DNA of 64,000 nt from Rhizobium sp. L1K21 (GTDB lineage Bacteria > Pseudomonadota > Alphaproteobacteria > Rhizobiales > Rhizobiaceae). The notes beneath the pieces were generated by a model. The model searched no databases. It had not been told where the DNA came from and worked only from the letters and a program-made list of their open reading frames with translations. Where the stretch lies: the NCBI RefSeq assembly GCF_024055895.1, contig NZ_JAMXLE010000001.1, positions 1,240,001 through 1,304,000 on the forward strand, read 5' to 3'. The translations under genes were made by a program, and so were the position numbers. Position 1 is the first letter of the stretch, and every line of letters begins with the position of its first letter. Below, in pieces: positions 32,681 through 41,906 of this stretch.

Positions 32681-33694
32681 TCAGCCGCGGCGGCGCGAGC
32701 GGCGGCGTTCTGCTGCAGGGGCTCCATCGTCCGCCGCCTTGTTGCGCAGCGGGCCGAGACGCGTGACGACGTCATCCACCGTGGGGCGCGGGCCTGGCGT
32801 ATGGCTGTCGATGGCCGCGCGGATCGATTTCAGGTGGTCGCAGGAGGTGCCGCAGCATCCGCCAATGATCTTTGCACCCGCATCAATCGCCAGATGCGCA
32901 TATTCGGCCATCAGAGCCGGGGTGCCCGAATAGCGGATTTCCGCGCCGTGATATTCGGGAATGCCGCAATTGCCCTTCACGATTACCGTCGCGTCCGGGC
33001 TTGCAGCTGTCATGTCGATAAGTGAAGAGAGGATATCGGGTGCGCCAACGCCGCAATTGGCACCGAATGCCAGCGGCATTGAGGCCATATCATCAGCCAC
33101 GGCACCCATGTCCTTGGGGTGAAGGCCCATCATGGTCTTGCCCGCTGTGTCGAACGAGCCTGTGTAGACATAGGGCATATCCACCGCGATGGCCGCTTCG
33201 GCAGCTGCACGGATTTCGTCGGGCGAGGACATGGTCTCGATCCAGATGACATCGACGCCACCGGCTTTCAGGCCTTCCATCTGCTCCTTGAAGGAAGAAA
33301 CCGCATCTTCATAGGACATGGCACCGAGCGGGATGAGCAGTTCGCCGGTCGGTCCGACCGATCCGCCCACAATGACCTTGTGATCGGCCTTGTCCGCCAC
33401 GCTGCGGGCGATTTCTCCCGCCTTCTTGTTCAGTTCGAAAACGCGATCTTCGGCCTTGTGCAGTTTCAGGCGATGACGCGTGCCGCCAAAGGAGTTGGTC
33501 AGAATGATATCGGCACCGGCATCAACAAAATCCTGATGCAGTTTGACGATGTTTTCAGGCTTATCTTCGTTCCAAAGTTCCGGCGGTTCGCCGGCTTCCA
33601 GCCCCATGTTGAACAGGTTTGTGCCTGTTGCACCGTCAGCCATCAATACGCCCTTTTCAGCAAGGAGTTCGCTCAGCGGGTTGGTCATGGTCAT
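32681..33694 (-). CDS. bmt: Betaine-homocysteine S-methyltransferase-like enzyme
   Basis: A 337-residue homocysteine S-methyltransferase-domain protein. It has LMADGATGTNLFNMG, LTNSFGGTRHRL and the three zinc-ligand cysteines C214 (GANCGVG), C280 and C281 (IGGCCGTSC). Length and sequence match the rhizobial Bmt, a soluble B12-independent enzyme that moves a methyl group from glycine betaine to homocysteine, giving dimethylglycine and methionine. The tail from about 320 is disordered and ends RRRSRRRG. ATG at 33694 is chosen because homology starts there. Alternative: an S-methylmethionine- or other-betaine-dependent homocysteine methyltransferase. Confidence 0.85.
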   Translation of the reverse strand: MTMTNPLSELLAEKGVLMADGATGTNLFNMGLEAGEPPELWNEDKPENIVKLHQDFVDAGADIILTNSFGGTRHRLKLHKAEDRVFELNKKAGEIARSVADKADHKVIVGGSVGPTGELLIPLGAMSYEDAVSSFKEQMEGLKAGGVDVIWIETMSSPDEIRAAAEAAIAVDMPYVYTGSFDTAGKTMMGLHPKDMGAVADDMASMPLAFGANCGVGAPDILSSLIDMTAASPDATVIVKGNCGIPEYHGAEIRYSGTPALMAEYAHLAIDAGAKIIGGCCGTSCDHLKSIRAAIDSHTPGPRPTVDDVVTRLGPLRNKAADDGAPAAERRRSRRRG

Positions 33695-34072
33695 GGGTCT
33701 GCCTTTCAGAAAAAATCTAATCAAGTCACTGAAGGAATCTTTAAATGATTGCAATTGCGAATTTGGGTGCGTTGCTCCGGGCGATGCCGCACTGCAGAAA
33801 AAAATCGCGCGTTTACCCAAAAAAATCGCGTTTTCATTCTTCCTTAAGGTCTCAATAACCTCCCGGTAAGAATGTGTCGCTAATAGTAGTCCTCGCAGCG
33901 GGACAAACGCTGCCGACTTCCGGATCAGGTACTGCGTACCGGAAGATTGCGTGCTTCGGATCAGCGTATTTTCGACCGGAGTAGCCTGCGTTTTGGCAGA
34001 CCGTGCAGCTTTGTTTGGCTGGCACGGTTTTCGCGCTTTCTAAAATGATTTCCCGATGATAACCAACCTTGC
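33695..34072. promoter_or_regulatory. 378-bp divergent region between bmt-like and cobQ
   Basis: This non-coding region must hold promoters for both genes. On the left it has two near-copies of AAAAAAATCGCG(CG)TTT (33801-33835). On the right are hairpins: CTTCCGG...CCGGAAG around GGTACTGCGTACC (about 33914-33944), and CCGTGC...GCACGG. I found neither a cobalamin nor a SAM/SAH riboswitch core on either strand. Confidence 0.45.
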
Positions 34073-35527
34073 ATGACAAAGACGATCATGTTGCAGGGAA
34101 CCGGTTCTGATGTCGGCAAGACGGTGCTGGTGGCTGCCCTTTGCCGTATCGCTGCCAATCGCGGTCTCAAGGTTCGGCCCTTCAAACCACAGAACATGTC
34201 CAACAATGCCGCGGTCTCCGATGATGGCGGCGAGATCGGGCGGGCGCAGTGGCTGCAGGCGATGGCCTGCCGCGTGCCATCGTCCGTGCACATGAACCCG
34301 GTTCTATTGAAGCCGCAGACGGACAATGGCAGTCAGATCATCGTGCAGGGCCGGGTTTACGGTCAGGCAAAGGGTAAGGATTATCAGCGACTTAAGCCTG
34401 AGCTTCTTCAATTCGTCCTCGAAAGTTTCGAGGGCTTGAAGACGGACGCCGATCTGGTGGTTGTCGAAGGCGCGGGCTCACCGGCCGAAATCAACCTGCG
34501 CGCCGGCGATATAGCGAATATGGGCTTTGCGACGGCAGCTGACGTGCCTGTGGTTCTGGTGGGGGACATTGACCGCGGCGGCGTGATCGCGTCGCTCGTC
34601 GGCACGCATACGATCCTTCCTGACGAAGATCGCCAGATGGTGACCGGTTACATCATCAACAAGTTTCGCGGCGATGTTTCGCTGTTTGATGACGGTATTC
34701 GCCAGATTGAAGCTTTTACCGGCTGGAACTGTTTTGGCGTCGTACCGTGGTTAAAGGCAGCATCGCGTCTGCCGGCGGAGGATTCCGTGGTGCTGGAGCG
34801 GCTTGTCTCGAAAGGCAAGGCGGCGCTCAAGGTCGCGGTGCCCATGCTGCCGCGTATAGCCAATTTCGACGATCTCGATCCGCTTTCTGCTGAAGAGCAG
34901 GTGGAGCTAGAATTCGTCAAACCGGGCATGCCATTGCCTGCGGATGCGGGATTGGTTGTCATACCGGGTTCGAAGTCCACCATCGGGGACTTGAAGGCGC
35001 TGAGAGCCAATGGCTGGGATCGCGATCTTCAGGCCCATATGCGGCGCGGTGGGCGTGTGATTGGCATTTGCGGCGGTTATCAGATGCTGGGGCGGCGCGT
35101 AACTGATCCTTTGGGGCTTGAGGGCGAGGATCGCGACATCGAGGGGCTTGGTCTACTTGATATTGAAACCGAGATGGCGCGGGAGAAAACCGTGCGCAAT
35201 TCGGTAGCGCGCTCGCTTCAATATGATGTGGCCCTGGAGGGGTATGAGATTCATCTTGGCGACACACGCGGTGCCGATTGCGCGCGGCCCTTTGCATTGA
35301 TCGACAATCGTCCTGACGGAGCGATCTCACCTGATGGCCGGGTGATGGGGACGTATCTGCATGGTCTTTTCACCTCGGATGCCTACCGCGCAGCGCTGCT
35401 GGCCGATTTCGGCATTCAAGGCGGCGGTCAGTCCTATCGACAGGGCGTTGAGACGGCGCTGGATGAGGTCGCGACAGAACTTGAGGCGGTCTTGGACAAG
35501 GACTGGCTTTCAAGATTGATGGATTGA
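34073..35527 (+). CDS. cobQ: Cobyric acid synthase
   Basis: A 484-residue ATP- and glutamine-dependent amidotransferase that amidates four carboxylates of adenosylcobyrinic diamide. The N-terminal dethiobiotin synthetase-like domain shows LQGTGSDVGKTVLVAALCR (P-loop) and RPFKPQNMSNNA; the C-terminal class I glutaminase has the nucleophile in GICGGYQMLGRRV and a late THGLF-like LHGLF. It is the first gene of the cobalamin locus and precedes the riboswitch, so it is not obviously under its control. Confidence 0.95.
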   Translation: MTKTIMLQGTGSDVGKTVLVAALCRIAANRGLKVRPFKPQNMSNNAAVSDDGGEIGRAQWLQAMACRVPSSVHMNPVLLKPQTDNGSQIIVQGRVYGQAKGKDYQRLKPELLQFVLESFEGLKTDADLVVVEGAGSPAEINLRAGDIANMGFATAADVPVVLVGDIDRGGVIASLVGTHTILPDEDRQMVTGYIINKFRGDVSLFDDGIRQIEAFTGWNCFGVVPWLKAASRLPAEDSVVLERLVSKGKAALKVAVPMLPRIANFDDLDPLSAEEQVELEFVKPGMPLPADAGLVVIPGSKSTIGDLKALRANGWDRDLQAHMRRGGRVIGICGGYQMLGRRVTDPLGLEGEDRDIEGLGLLDIETEMAREKTVRNSVARSLQYDVALEGYEIHLGDTRGADCARPFALIDNRPDGAISPDGRVMGTYLHGLFTSDAYRAALLADFGIQGGGQSYRQGVETALDEVATELEAVLDKDWLSRLMD

Positions 35528-35567
35528 CTTTGGCCGGTCGCAATGCCTATCTCTTTTGTCATGTGAA

Positions 35568-35883
35568 TGGTTCCCGGCGGCTGATGGCCAACGGGATGAA
35601 AAGGGAATGCGACGGGCGTATCCATCAGGACGCTTAAATCGCAGCCGACCCCGCGACTGTAGAGTGGTGAGGACGGCCCGGCAGCTGGCTGGAAAAGAGA
35701 TTTTCGCATGGTGCGGAAACCGGCCAACTGAAAAGCCACTGGCATGGTGCAGGGATCAGCAGGGGTTGGACGCCTCAATATCTACGAATCGTCCGCCTTT
35801 TCTCAAGCACCGTTGATGCCGGGAAGGTGAGGGCTGTCCGCTGGTCTTTTGAAAGACCGGATCCGCGAGCCAGGAGACCTGCC
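35568..35883 (+). ncRNA. Cobalamin riboswitch upstream of cobP-cobW-cobN
   Basis: The conserved elements appear in order: GGTTCCC (35568), AAGGGAATGCG (35601-35611), ACCCCGCGACTGT (35648-35660), GCCACTGG (35735), CCGGGAAGG (35819) and GCGAGCCAGGAGACCTGCC (35865-35883). The spacer between GCCACTGG and CCGGGAAGG is about 80 bases, so a peripheral arm is enlarged. CTGGTCTTTTGAAAGACCGG (35841) forms a clear internal hairpin. It should switch off cobP-cobW-cobN-cobO when adenosylcobalamin is plentiful. Confidence 0.93.
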
Positions 35884-35966
35884 ATTCGATTTTTGTTTTT
35901 GCGCTTGGCGAACACGGAGGTTGTTTTGGCGCGGGTTGAAGACAACTCCAGTTCTGGAGCCGGACG

Positions 35967-36479
35967 ATGAGCCGCGTCACCCTCGTTTTGGGTGGCGCGC
36001 GGTCCGGCAAGTCCGCGTTTGCGGAACAGCTTGCCGTGCAATCCGGTCAGGCGCTTCATTATATTGCCACAGGCCAGGCCTGGGATGATGAAATGCGCGA
36101 GCGCATTGCCACCCACCGTCAGCGCCGTGGTGGGCTCTGGACAACGCACGAAGCGCCTGTCGAGCTTTCTGCGGCAATTGCCTCTCTCGACAATGCCAAC
36201 AACACGATCCTGGTGGACTGCCTCACGCTTTGGGTCACCAACCTTATGATGGGTGAGAGCGATATGGATGCGGCTTTCGAAGCGCTTCTCAATCAGCTCA
36301 GCGGCGTTCGTGCGCATATTATTTTCGTTTCCAACGAAGTCGGGATGGGGATCGTGCCGGAAAATGCCATGGCGCGGCAGTTTCGCGATCTCGCCGGTTC
36401 ACTCCACCAAAAAATCGCAGCGCAAGCCGAGGCGGTCTACCTCGTCGCCGCAGGCCTGCCGCTCAAGTTGAAGGGATAA
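35967..36479 (+). CDS. cobP: Adenosylcobinamide kinase / adenosylcobinamide-phosphate guanylyltransferase
   Basis: A 170-residue bifunctional enzyme (CobU in Salmonella). The P-loop GGARSGKS is at residues 9-16 and the probable guanylylated histidine is H50 in ATHRQRRGG. It phosphorylates adenosylcobinamide and adds GMP, the activation step before lower-ligand attachment. It starts 83 bp after the riboswitch and is 4 bp from cobW. Full length for the family. Confidence 0.95.
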   Translation: MSRVTLVLGGARSGKSAFAEQLAVQSGQALHYIATGQAWDDEMRERIATHRQRRGGLWTTHEAPVELSAAIASLDNANNTILVDCLTLWVTNLMMGESDMDAAFEALLNQLSGVRAHIIFVSNEVGMGIVPENAMARQFRDLAGSLHQKIAAQAEAVYLVAAGLPLKLKG

Positions 36480-36483
36480 CAAC

Positions 36484-37533
36484 ATGCAGAAAATACCGGC
36501 TACGGTGATTACCGGCTTTCTCGGCGCGGGCAAGACAACGATGATCCGCAACTTGCTTGCCAATGCAAATGGCAAGAAGATCGCGCTGATCATCAACGAG
36601 TTCGGCGACCTGGGCGTCGATGGCGAAGTGTTGAAGGGCTGCGGGGCGGAAAACTGCACCGAGGACGATATTATCGAGCTGAACAATGGCTGTATCTGCT
36701 GCACGGTTGCCGATGATTTCATCCCCACGATGGAGCGCCTTCTGGAGCGTGAAAACCGGCCCGATCATATCGTCATCGAAACATCCGGCCTGGCGCTGCC
36801 CCAGCCGCTGGTTGCAGCCTTCAACTGGCCGGGCATCAAGACGCAGGTGACCGTTGATGGTGTGGTGACGGTGGTTGATAGCGCAGCTGTTGCCGCTGGT
36901 CGGTTTGCTGACGATCATGATGCGCTTGATGCGCAACGTGCCGCAGACGAAGAATTGGATCACGAGAGCCCGCTGGAAGAGCTCTTCGAAGACCAGCTGA
37001 CGGCTGCCGACCTCATCATTCTCAATAAGGCCGATCTTCTCGACGAGAACGCGCTCTCCGGTGTTCGCAATACCGTTGCCAATGCCATTTCGCGTAAGCC
37101 GAAAATGGTGGAATCGCGCGGCGGCGACGTTCCAGCCTCGGTTCTTTTAGGTCTGGGGGTTGGCACGGAAGATGATATCGCCAACCGCAAATCGCATCAT
37201 GAGCTTGAGCATGAGAATGGTGAAGCGCACGACCATGATCATGACGAATTCGAGAGCTTTGTCGTGGACTACGGCCCGGTTGCCGATCCGGCCGCGTTTG
37301 CAGACAGCCTGAAAGCGATCATCGACGAACATGACATTTTGCGCCTGAAAGGTTTTGCCGATGTGCCGGGCAAGCCCATGCGGCTTGTCATTCAGGCTGT
37401 TGGCAGCCGCATAGAGACGTATTTTGACCGACCTTGGGGTGCCAATGAAGTGCGTTCCACAAAGCTGGTTGTCATCGGCCTGCACGACGAGATGGATGAT
37501 GTGGCAGTGCAGGCTGCGATCAAAGCCATTTGA
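36484..37533 (+). CDS. cobW: CobW GTPase, putative cobalt chaperone
   Basis: A 349-residue G3E GTPase: P-loop GFLGAGKTT (11-19), metal-binding CxCC motif C70-I-C72-C73 and a NKAD guanine-specificity motif. Between the GTPase and C-terminal CobW domains is a His/Glu-rich loop (HHELEHENGEAHDHDHDEFE) that could bind cobalt. CobW is thought to feed Co(II) to the chelatase CobNST; the cobN gene follows 37 bp downstream. It is under the riboswitch. Confidence 0.94.
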   Translation: MQKIPATVITGFLGAGKTTMIRNLLANANGKKIALIINEFGDLGVDGEVLKGCGAENCTEDDIIELNNGCICCTVADDFIPTMERLLERENRPDHIVIETSGLALPQPLVAAFNWPGIKTQVTVDGVVTVVDSAAVAAGRFADDHDALDAQRAADEELDHESPLEELFEDQLTAADLIILNKADLLDENALSGVRNTVANAISRKPKMVESRGGDVPASVLLGLGVGTEDDIANRKSHHELEHENGEAHDHDHDEFESFVVDYGPVADPAAFADSLKAIIDEHDILRLKGFADVPGKPMRLVIQAVGSRIETYFDRPWGANEVRSTKLVVIGLHDEMDDVAVQAAIKAI

Positions 37534-37570
37534 TTGACCGAATGGCAGGCGGTAAGCCGGGAGAAGACCA

Positions 37571-40500
37571 TTGCACCTTCTGATGGCGCAAAAGGGAACG
37601 ATTGCCGATGGCGGCGAGGCCGTGGACCTCGGCCAGTCGCCGGGCGATATTGTCTTTCTCTCAGCTGCCGATACGGAACTGTCTGCCATTGCTGCTGCGG
37701 CCAAGGGGCGCGAGGGTGCCTCACTCAGGCTTGCGAGCCTGATGAGCCTGCGTCATCCGATGTCGGTCGATACCTATGTCGAACGGACGCTCAAGCATGC
37801 GAAGCTCATCGTCGTGCGCGCGCTCGGCGGTGTCGGCTATTTCCAGTATCTTCTTGAAGCATTCCATGCGGCAGCGCAGAAAAACGGCCTGCAGATTGCC
37901 GTTTTGCCGGGCGATGACAAGCCCGATCCGCCGCTTGCCGACTATTCCACCGTCAGCGAAGCGGACCGCCAAGCGCTCTGGTCCTATCTGATCGAGGGCG
38001 GCGCGGCAAATGCCGGGCTGTTTCTCGATTATTGCGACGCATTGCTTGTCGAGACCGAAAAGCCTGCGCCCGCGCAGCCGCTTTTGAAGGCCGGAATCTG
38101 GTGGCCGGGCAGGGGTGTGATTGGTGTCGATGAGTGGCAGGGTCTTCTGTCTTCTCCCCTTGGGGAGAAGGTGCCCGAAGGGCGGATGAGGGGTTCTCAG
38201 GCAAGCGCAGTGGGAACCCCTCATCGCCTCGATTTGCTCGGCACTTCTCCCCAGGGGGAGAAGACCGGTTTGGCAGCCATCTGCTTCTACCGCGCGCTGG
38301 TTCAATCCGGCGCTACCGCACCTGTGCAGGCACTTATCGAGGCGCTTGAAGAGCGTGGCATTCGTGCTCTGCCGATATTCGTTTCCAGCCTCAAGGATCA
38401 GGTGTCGCAAGACACCGTGCGGCATGTTTTCGGCAAGGTTTCGCCCGATGTGGTGATCAATGCGACGGGCTTTGCGGTTTCGCCGCCGGGCGAAACGTAC
38501 CAGCCGGGCGTATTGGATGAAGGTGGTGCATTGGTGCTGCAGGCTGTCTTTTCCTCATCGTCAAGGGAAGTGTGGGAAGGATCAACACAGGGGCTTTCTG
38601 CGCGCGATCTTGCCATGCATGTGGCACTGCCGGAGACAGATGGCCGGGTGATGACGCGTGCGGTCTCCTTCAAATCCGCTGCCGTTTATGACGAGCAGGT
38701 CGAAGCCAATATCGTTGCACTTCAGCCTGAAAAAGACCGGATTGCACATGTGGCCGAACTTGCTGCCAGATGGGCGTGGCTGCGGGCAAAAGCGGTGGGC
38801 GAACGCAATGTCGCGCTGGTGCTGGCCAACTATCCGAACCGAGACGGCAGGCTTGGAAACGGCGTCGGTCTTGATACACCGGCAGGCACGGTGGAAGTGC
38901 TGAAAGCGATGAAGGCGGCGGGCTACTCGGTAGGTGAAATTCCTGCAGACGGCGATGCCTTGATGGACTGGCTGATGGCCGGGCCGACCAATGCCGGTAA
39001 TGACGGGCGCGAAATTCGCGAAACGCTTTCATTGAGTCATTACAAGGATTTCTTCGCGCGTCTTCCCAAAAGGATTCAAGATGAGGTGACGGGCAAATGG
39101 GGTTCGCCTGAGGATGATCCCTATTTCCGGGATGGGGCGTTTGCGCTGCCGCTTTCGACGATTGGAGAGGTTGCTATCGGCATCCAGCCTGCGCGCGGCT
39201 ACAATATCGACCCGAAAGAAACTTACCATTCGCCGGACCTTGTGCCGCCACATGGCTATTTTGCCTTTTATGCCTGGCTGCGTGAGCAGTTCAATGCGGA
39301 TGCCATCGTCCACATGGGCAAACATGGCAATCTGGAATGGTTGCCGGGCAAGGCGCTGGCGCTTTCGCAAGCCTGCTATCCGGAGGCCGTGTTTGGTGCG
39401 GTGCCGCAGCTTTATCCGTTCATCGTCAATGATCCCGGCGAGGGTACGCAGGCGAAACGCCGCACCTCCGCCGTCATCATTGATCACCTGACGCCGCCTC
39501 TGACGCGCGCGGAAAGTTACGGACCACTCAAGGATCTCGAAGCGCTGGTGGATGAATATTATCAGGCTGCCGGTGGGGATCCGCGGCGCTTGAAGCTCTT
39601 GTCGAAGAAGATACTGGAGCTGGTTGCCGACATTGGCCTCGACCATGACGCCGGCATTGAGAAATCCGACAATGAAGATGCCGCCCTGCAAAAACTGGAC
39701 GCCTTGCTTTGCGATCTGAAGGAAATGCAGATCCGCGATGGCCTGCATGTGTTCGGTGTCGCGCCCGAGGGGCGGTTGCTGACCGATCTGTGCGTGGCGC
39801 TGGCGCGTGTGCCACGCTGGTTGGGCGAGGGCGGAAGTGCAAGCCTTCAGCGCGCCATTGCGCGCGATGTCTTTCAGCGTGCCGCACAACAGTGGAGCGT
39901 GGAATTCGATCCGCTCAATTGCGCGATGGCGGAGGTGTGGGCCGGTCCGAAGCCGCAAATGTTGTTGTCTGTTTCAAGTGATCCATGGCGCACAGCCGGT
40001 GATACGGTGGAGCGGATTGAGCTTTTGGCAGCGGCGCTGGTTGCCGGTGAAGCCGAATGTCCGGAAGGCTGGGGGCAGACACAGGCCGTGCTTTCAGAAA
40101 TCGAAAGCCGCCTAAAGCCGAATGTAATTCAATCCGGCGCATGTGAAATTGAAGGGCTGCTGCGCGGTCTTTCCGGTCGCTTTGTCGCGCCGGGGCCCTC
40201 CGGTGCGCCAACGCGGGGGCGGCCTGATGTGTTGCCCACGGGGCGGAATTTTTACTCCGTAGACTGCCGTGCGGTGCCGACGCAGACGGCCTGGGAGCTT
40301 GGGCGAAAGTCAGCCGAACTTCTGGTGACGCGCTATGTGCAGGATCATGGCGATTGGCCGAAATCCTTCGCGCTGACTGCCTGGGGCACCTCCAATATGC
40401 GCACCGGCGGCGATGATATTGCCCAGGCTTTGGCCTTGATCGGTGCCAAGCCGGTCTGGGATTCGGCCTCGCTTCGGGTCACGGGCTACGAAATCGTGCC

Positions 40501-41431
40501 TGTGGCGAGCCTTGGGCGACCCCGCGTCGATCTCACCTTGCGCATTTCCGGCTTTTTCCGTGATGCCTTTCCCGATCAGATCGCGCTTTTCGATAAGGCG
40601 GTGCGCGCTGTGGGTGCGTTGGACGAAGAGGAAAGTGACAACCCCATTGCCGCGCGTATGCGCGCAGAGCAGTCCAGGCTGATCTTGGCGGGCGACGATG
40701 AGGCGGAGGCTGCACGCAAGGCAGGTTTTCGCGTCTTCGGCTCCAAGCCGGGGGCCTATGGTGCCGGCCTTCAGGCACTGATTGACGAAAAGGGCTGGGA
40801 GGATGCAGCCGATCTGGCCGAAAGCTATCTCGTCTGGGGTTCCTACGCCTATGGTGCGGGCGAAGAAGGGCGCGCTGAACGCGGGCTTTTCGAAACACGG
40901 CTCAAATCCGTCGAGGCCGTCATCCAGAACCAGGATAACCGCGAACACGATCTTCTCGACAGCGACGATTATTACCAGTTCGAAGGTGGTATGACGACGG
41001 CTGTGGAGCACCTGAAGGGCGAACGACCCGCTATCTATCACAACGACCATTCGCGGCCCGAGCGCCCGGTGATCCGTTCGCTGGAAGAGGAGATTTCGCG
41101 CGTCGTTCGCGGACGGGTGGTCAACCCGAAATGGATCGCCGGTGTCATGCGGCATGGCTATAAAGGTGCGTTCGAAATCACCGCGACGGTTGATTATATG
41201 TTTGCTTTTTCGGCAACCACCGGGGCTGTGCGAAGCCATCATTTCGAGGCCGCCTATCAGGCTTTCATCGCTGATGATGCGGTGCGTGAATTCATGGCGG
41301 ACAAGAATGCGCCTGCGCTGAAAGAACTGGCAGAGCGCTTCATGGAGGCGGCTGATCGCGGCCTTTGGGAGCCGCGCTCGAATTCTGCCCGTTTCACGCT
41401 GGAGGACATTTCAAGGCCGGCCCGGACATAA
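37571..41431 (+). CDS. cobN: Cobaltochelatase large subunit
   Basis: A 1286-residue CobN/BchH-family chelatase subunit that, with CobS and CobT (not in the window), inserts Co(II) into hydrogenobyrinic acid a,c-diamide. The TTG start gives MHLLMAQKGTIADG, matching the family's usual N-terminus, and GGGAGAAG precedes it. Core motifs include YPNRDGRLGNGVGLDTP, VHMGKHGNLEWLPGKALALS and, near the C-terminus, VVNPKWIAGVMRHGYKGAFE. Residues 194-231 are foreign to the family: they are encoded by a palindromic element at 38151-38263 that keeps the frame and sits in a loop before the strand AICFYRALVQSG. The protein is otherwise intact. Confidence 0.95.
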   Translation: MHLLMAQKGTIADGGEAVDLGQSPGDIVFLSAADTELSAIAAAAKGREGASLRLASLMSLRHPMSVDTYVERTLKHAKLIVVRALGGVGYFQYLLEAFHAAAQKNGLQIAVLPGDDKPDPPLADYSTVSEADRQALWSYLIEGGAANAGLFLDYCDALLVETEKPAPAQPLLKAGIWWPGRGVIGVDEWQGLLSSPLGEKVPEGRMRGSQASAVGTPHRLDLLGTSPQGEKTGLAAICFYRALVQSGATAPVQALIEALEERGIRALPIFVSSLKDQVSQDTVRHVFGKVSPDVVINATGFAVSPPGETYQPGVLDEGGALVLQAVFSSSSREVWEGSTQGLSARDLAMHVALPETDGRVMTRAVSFKSAAVYDEQVEANIVALQPEKDRIAHVAELAARWAWLRAKAVGERNVALVLANYPNRDGRLGNGVGLDTPAGTVEVLKAMKAAGYSVGEIPADGDALMDWLMAGPTNAGNDGREIRETLSLSHYKDFFARLPKRIQDEVTGKWGSPEDDPYFRDGAFALPLSTIGEVAIGIQPARGYNIDPKETYHSPDLVPPHGYFAFYAWLREQFNADAIVHMGKHGNLEWLPGKALALSQACYPEAVFGAVPQLYPFIVNDPGEGTQAKRRTSAVIIDHLTPPLTRAESYGPLKDLEALVDEYYQAAGGDPRRLKLLSKKILELVADIGLDHDAGIEKSDNEDAALQKLDALLCDLKEMQIRDGLHVFGVAPEGRLLTDLCVALARVPRWLGEGGSASLQRAIARDVFQRAAQQWSVEFDPLNCAMAEVWAGPKPQMLLSVSSDPWRTAGDTVERIELLAAALVAGEAECPEGWGQTQAVLSEIESRLKPNVIQSGACEIEGLLRGLSGRFVAPGPSGAPTRGRPDVLPTGRNFYSVDCRAVPTQTAWELGRKSAELLVTRYVQDHGDWPKSFALTAWGTSNMRTGGDDIAQALALIGAKPVWDSASLRVTGYEIVPVASLGRPRVDLTLRISGFFRDAFPDQIALFDKAVRAVGALDEEESDNPIAARMRAEQSRLILAGDDEAEAARKAGFRVFGSKPGAYGAGLQALIDEKGWEDAADLAESYLVWGSYAYGAGEEGRAERGLFETRLKSVEAVIQNQDNREHDLLDSDDYYQFEGGMTTAVEHLKGERPAIYHNDHSRPERPVIRSLEEEISRVVRGRVVNPKWIAGVMRHGYKGAFEITATVDYMFAFSATTGAVRSHHFEAAYQAFIADDAVREFMADKNAPALKELAERFMEAADRGLWEPRSNSARFTLEDISRPART
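38151..38263 (+). repeat. In-frame palindromic element, copy 1 (inside cobN)
   Basis: This 113-bp element is bounded by two small hairpins of its own, CTTCTCCCCttGGGGAGAAG on the left and CTTCTCCCCagGGGGAGAAG on the right. It has an inner inverted repeat GATGAGGGGTTC/GAACCCCTCATC. It encodes SPLGEKVPEGRMRGSQ...GTSPQGEKTG within CobN. A second copy of the same length and orientation lies in cobJ; by hand alignment about 99 of 113 bases agree. ACCGGT follows both copies. Confidence 0.9.
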
Positions 41432-41450
41432 TCTTTGGAGAGGAGAAACG

Positions 41451-41906
41451 ATGGGACAAGCAACAAATGACATCGTGATCACGTCCGTCAGCACTGAACC
41501 GGACGCGTTTGTCAAGGAAACAATCAAGCTGCTGGACGAAGCTTCGAAGGCGGTGGGACAGTCATTCCAAGACGAGCCGGTGAACTTTCGGGCGACCGAC
41601 GGGGATGGAAATTTCGCGGGTGGTCTTTCCGGCGAGGTTCTGCAAGGCTGGCTATATATTCGGTTTCTGGCTGTCCGCCCGGATTTGCGCAGTTCCGGCA
41701 TCGGTGCCAAGTTGCTGGAGAAGGCGCATGAACTTGCCAAATCGCGCCGTCTTGCGGGCGTCTATGTCGATACATTCGATTTTCAGGCACCCAAATTCTA
41801 TCTGCGGGAAGGCTTTACCGAAATAGGCAGGCTTCCGTCCGTTAATGGCCTGCCGCAGCGCATTTGGTTTGTGAAAGTGAACGAAGACGCGGGGAGCGAC
41901 AGATGA
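41451..41906 (+). CDS. GNAT family N-acetyltransferase
   Basis: A 151-residue acetyltransferase: the acetyl-CoA loop region is WLYIRFLAVRPDLRSSGIGAKLLEKAHELAKSR, followed by VYVDTFDFQAPKFYLREGFTEIGRLP. Substrate is unknown. It lies 19 bp after cobN and overlaps cobO by ATGA, so it is part of the riboswitch-controlled operon; a link to cobalamin chemistry is possible but unsupported. Confidence 0.87.
   Translation: MGQATNDIVITSVSTEPDAFVKETIKLLDEASKAVGQSFQDEPVNFRATDGDGNFAGGLSGEVLQGWLYIRFLAVRPDLRSSGIGAKLLEKAHELAKSRRLAGVYVDTFDFQAPKFYLREGFTEIGRLPSVNGLPQRIWFVKVNEDAGSDR

Noticed and set aside
39029-39958. 309-codon minus-strand frame within cobN
   Set aside because: Antisense shadow in a high-GC gene; cobN motifs are intact in the sense frame.
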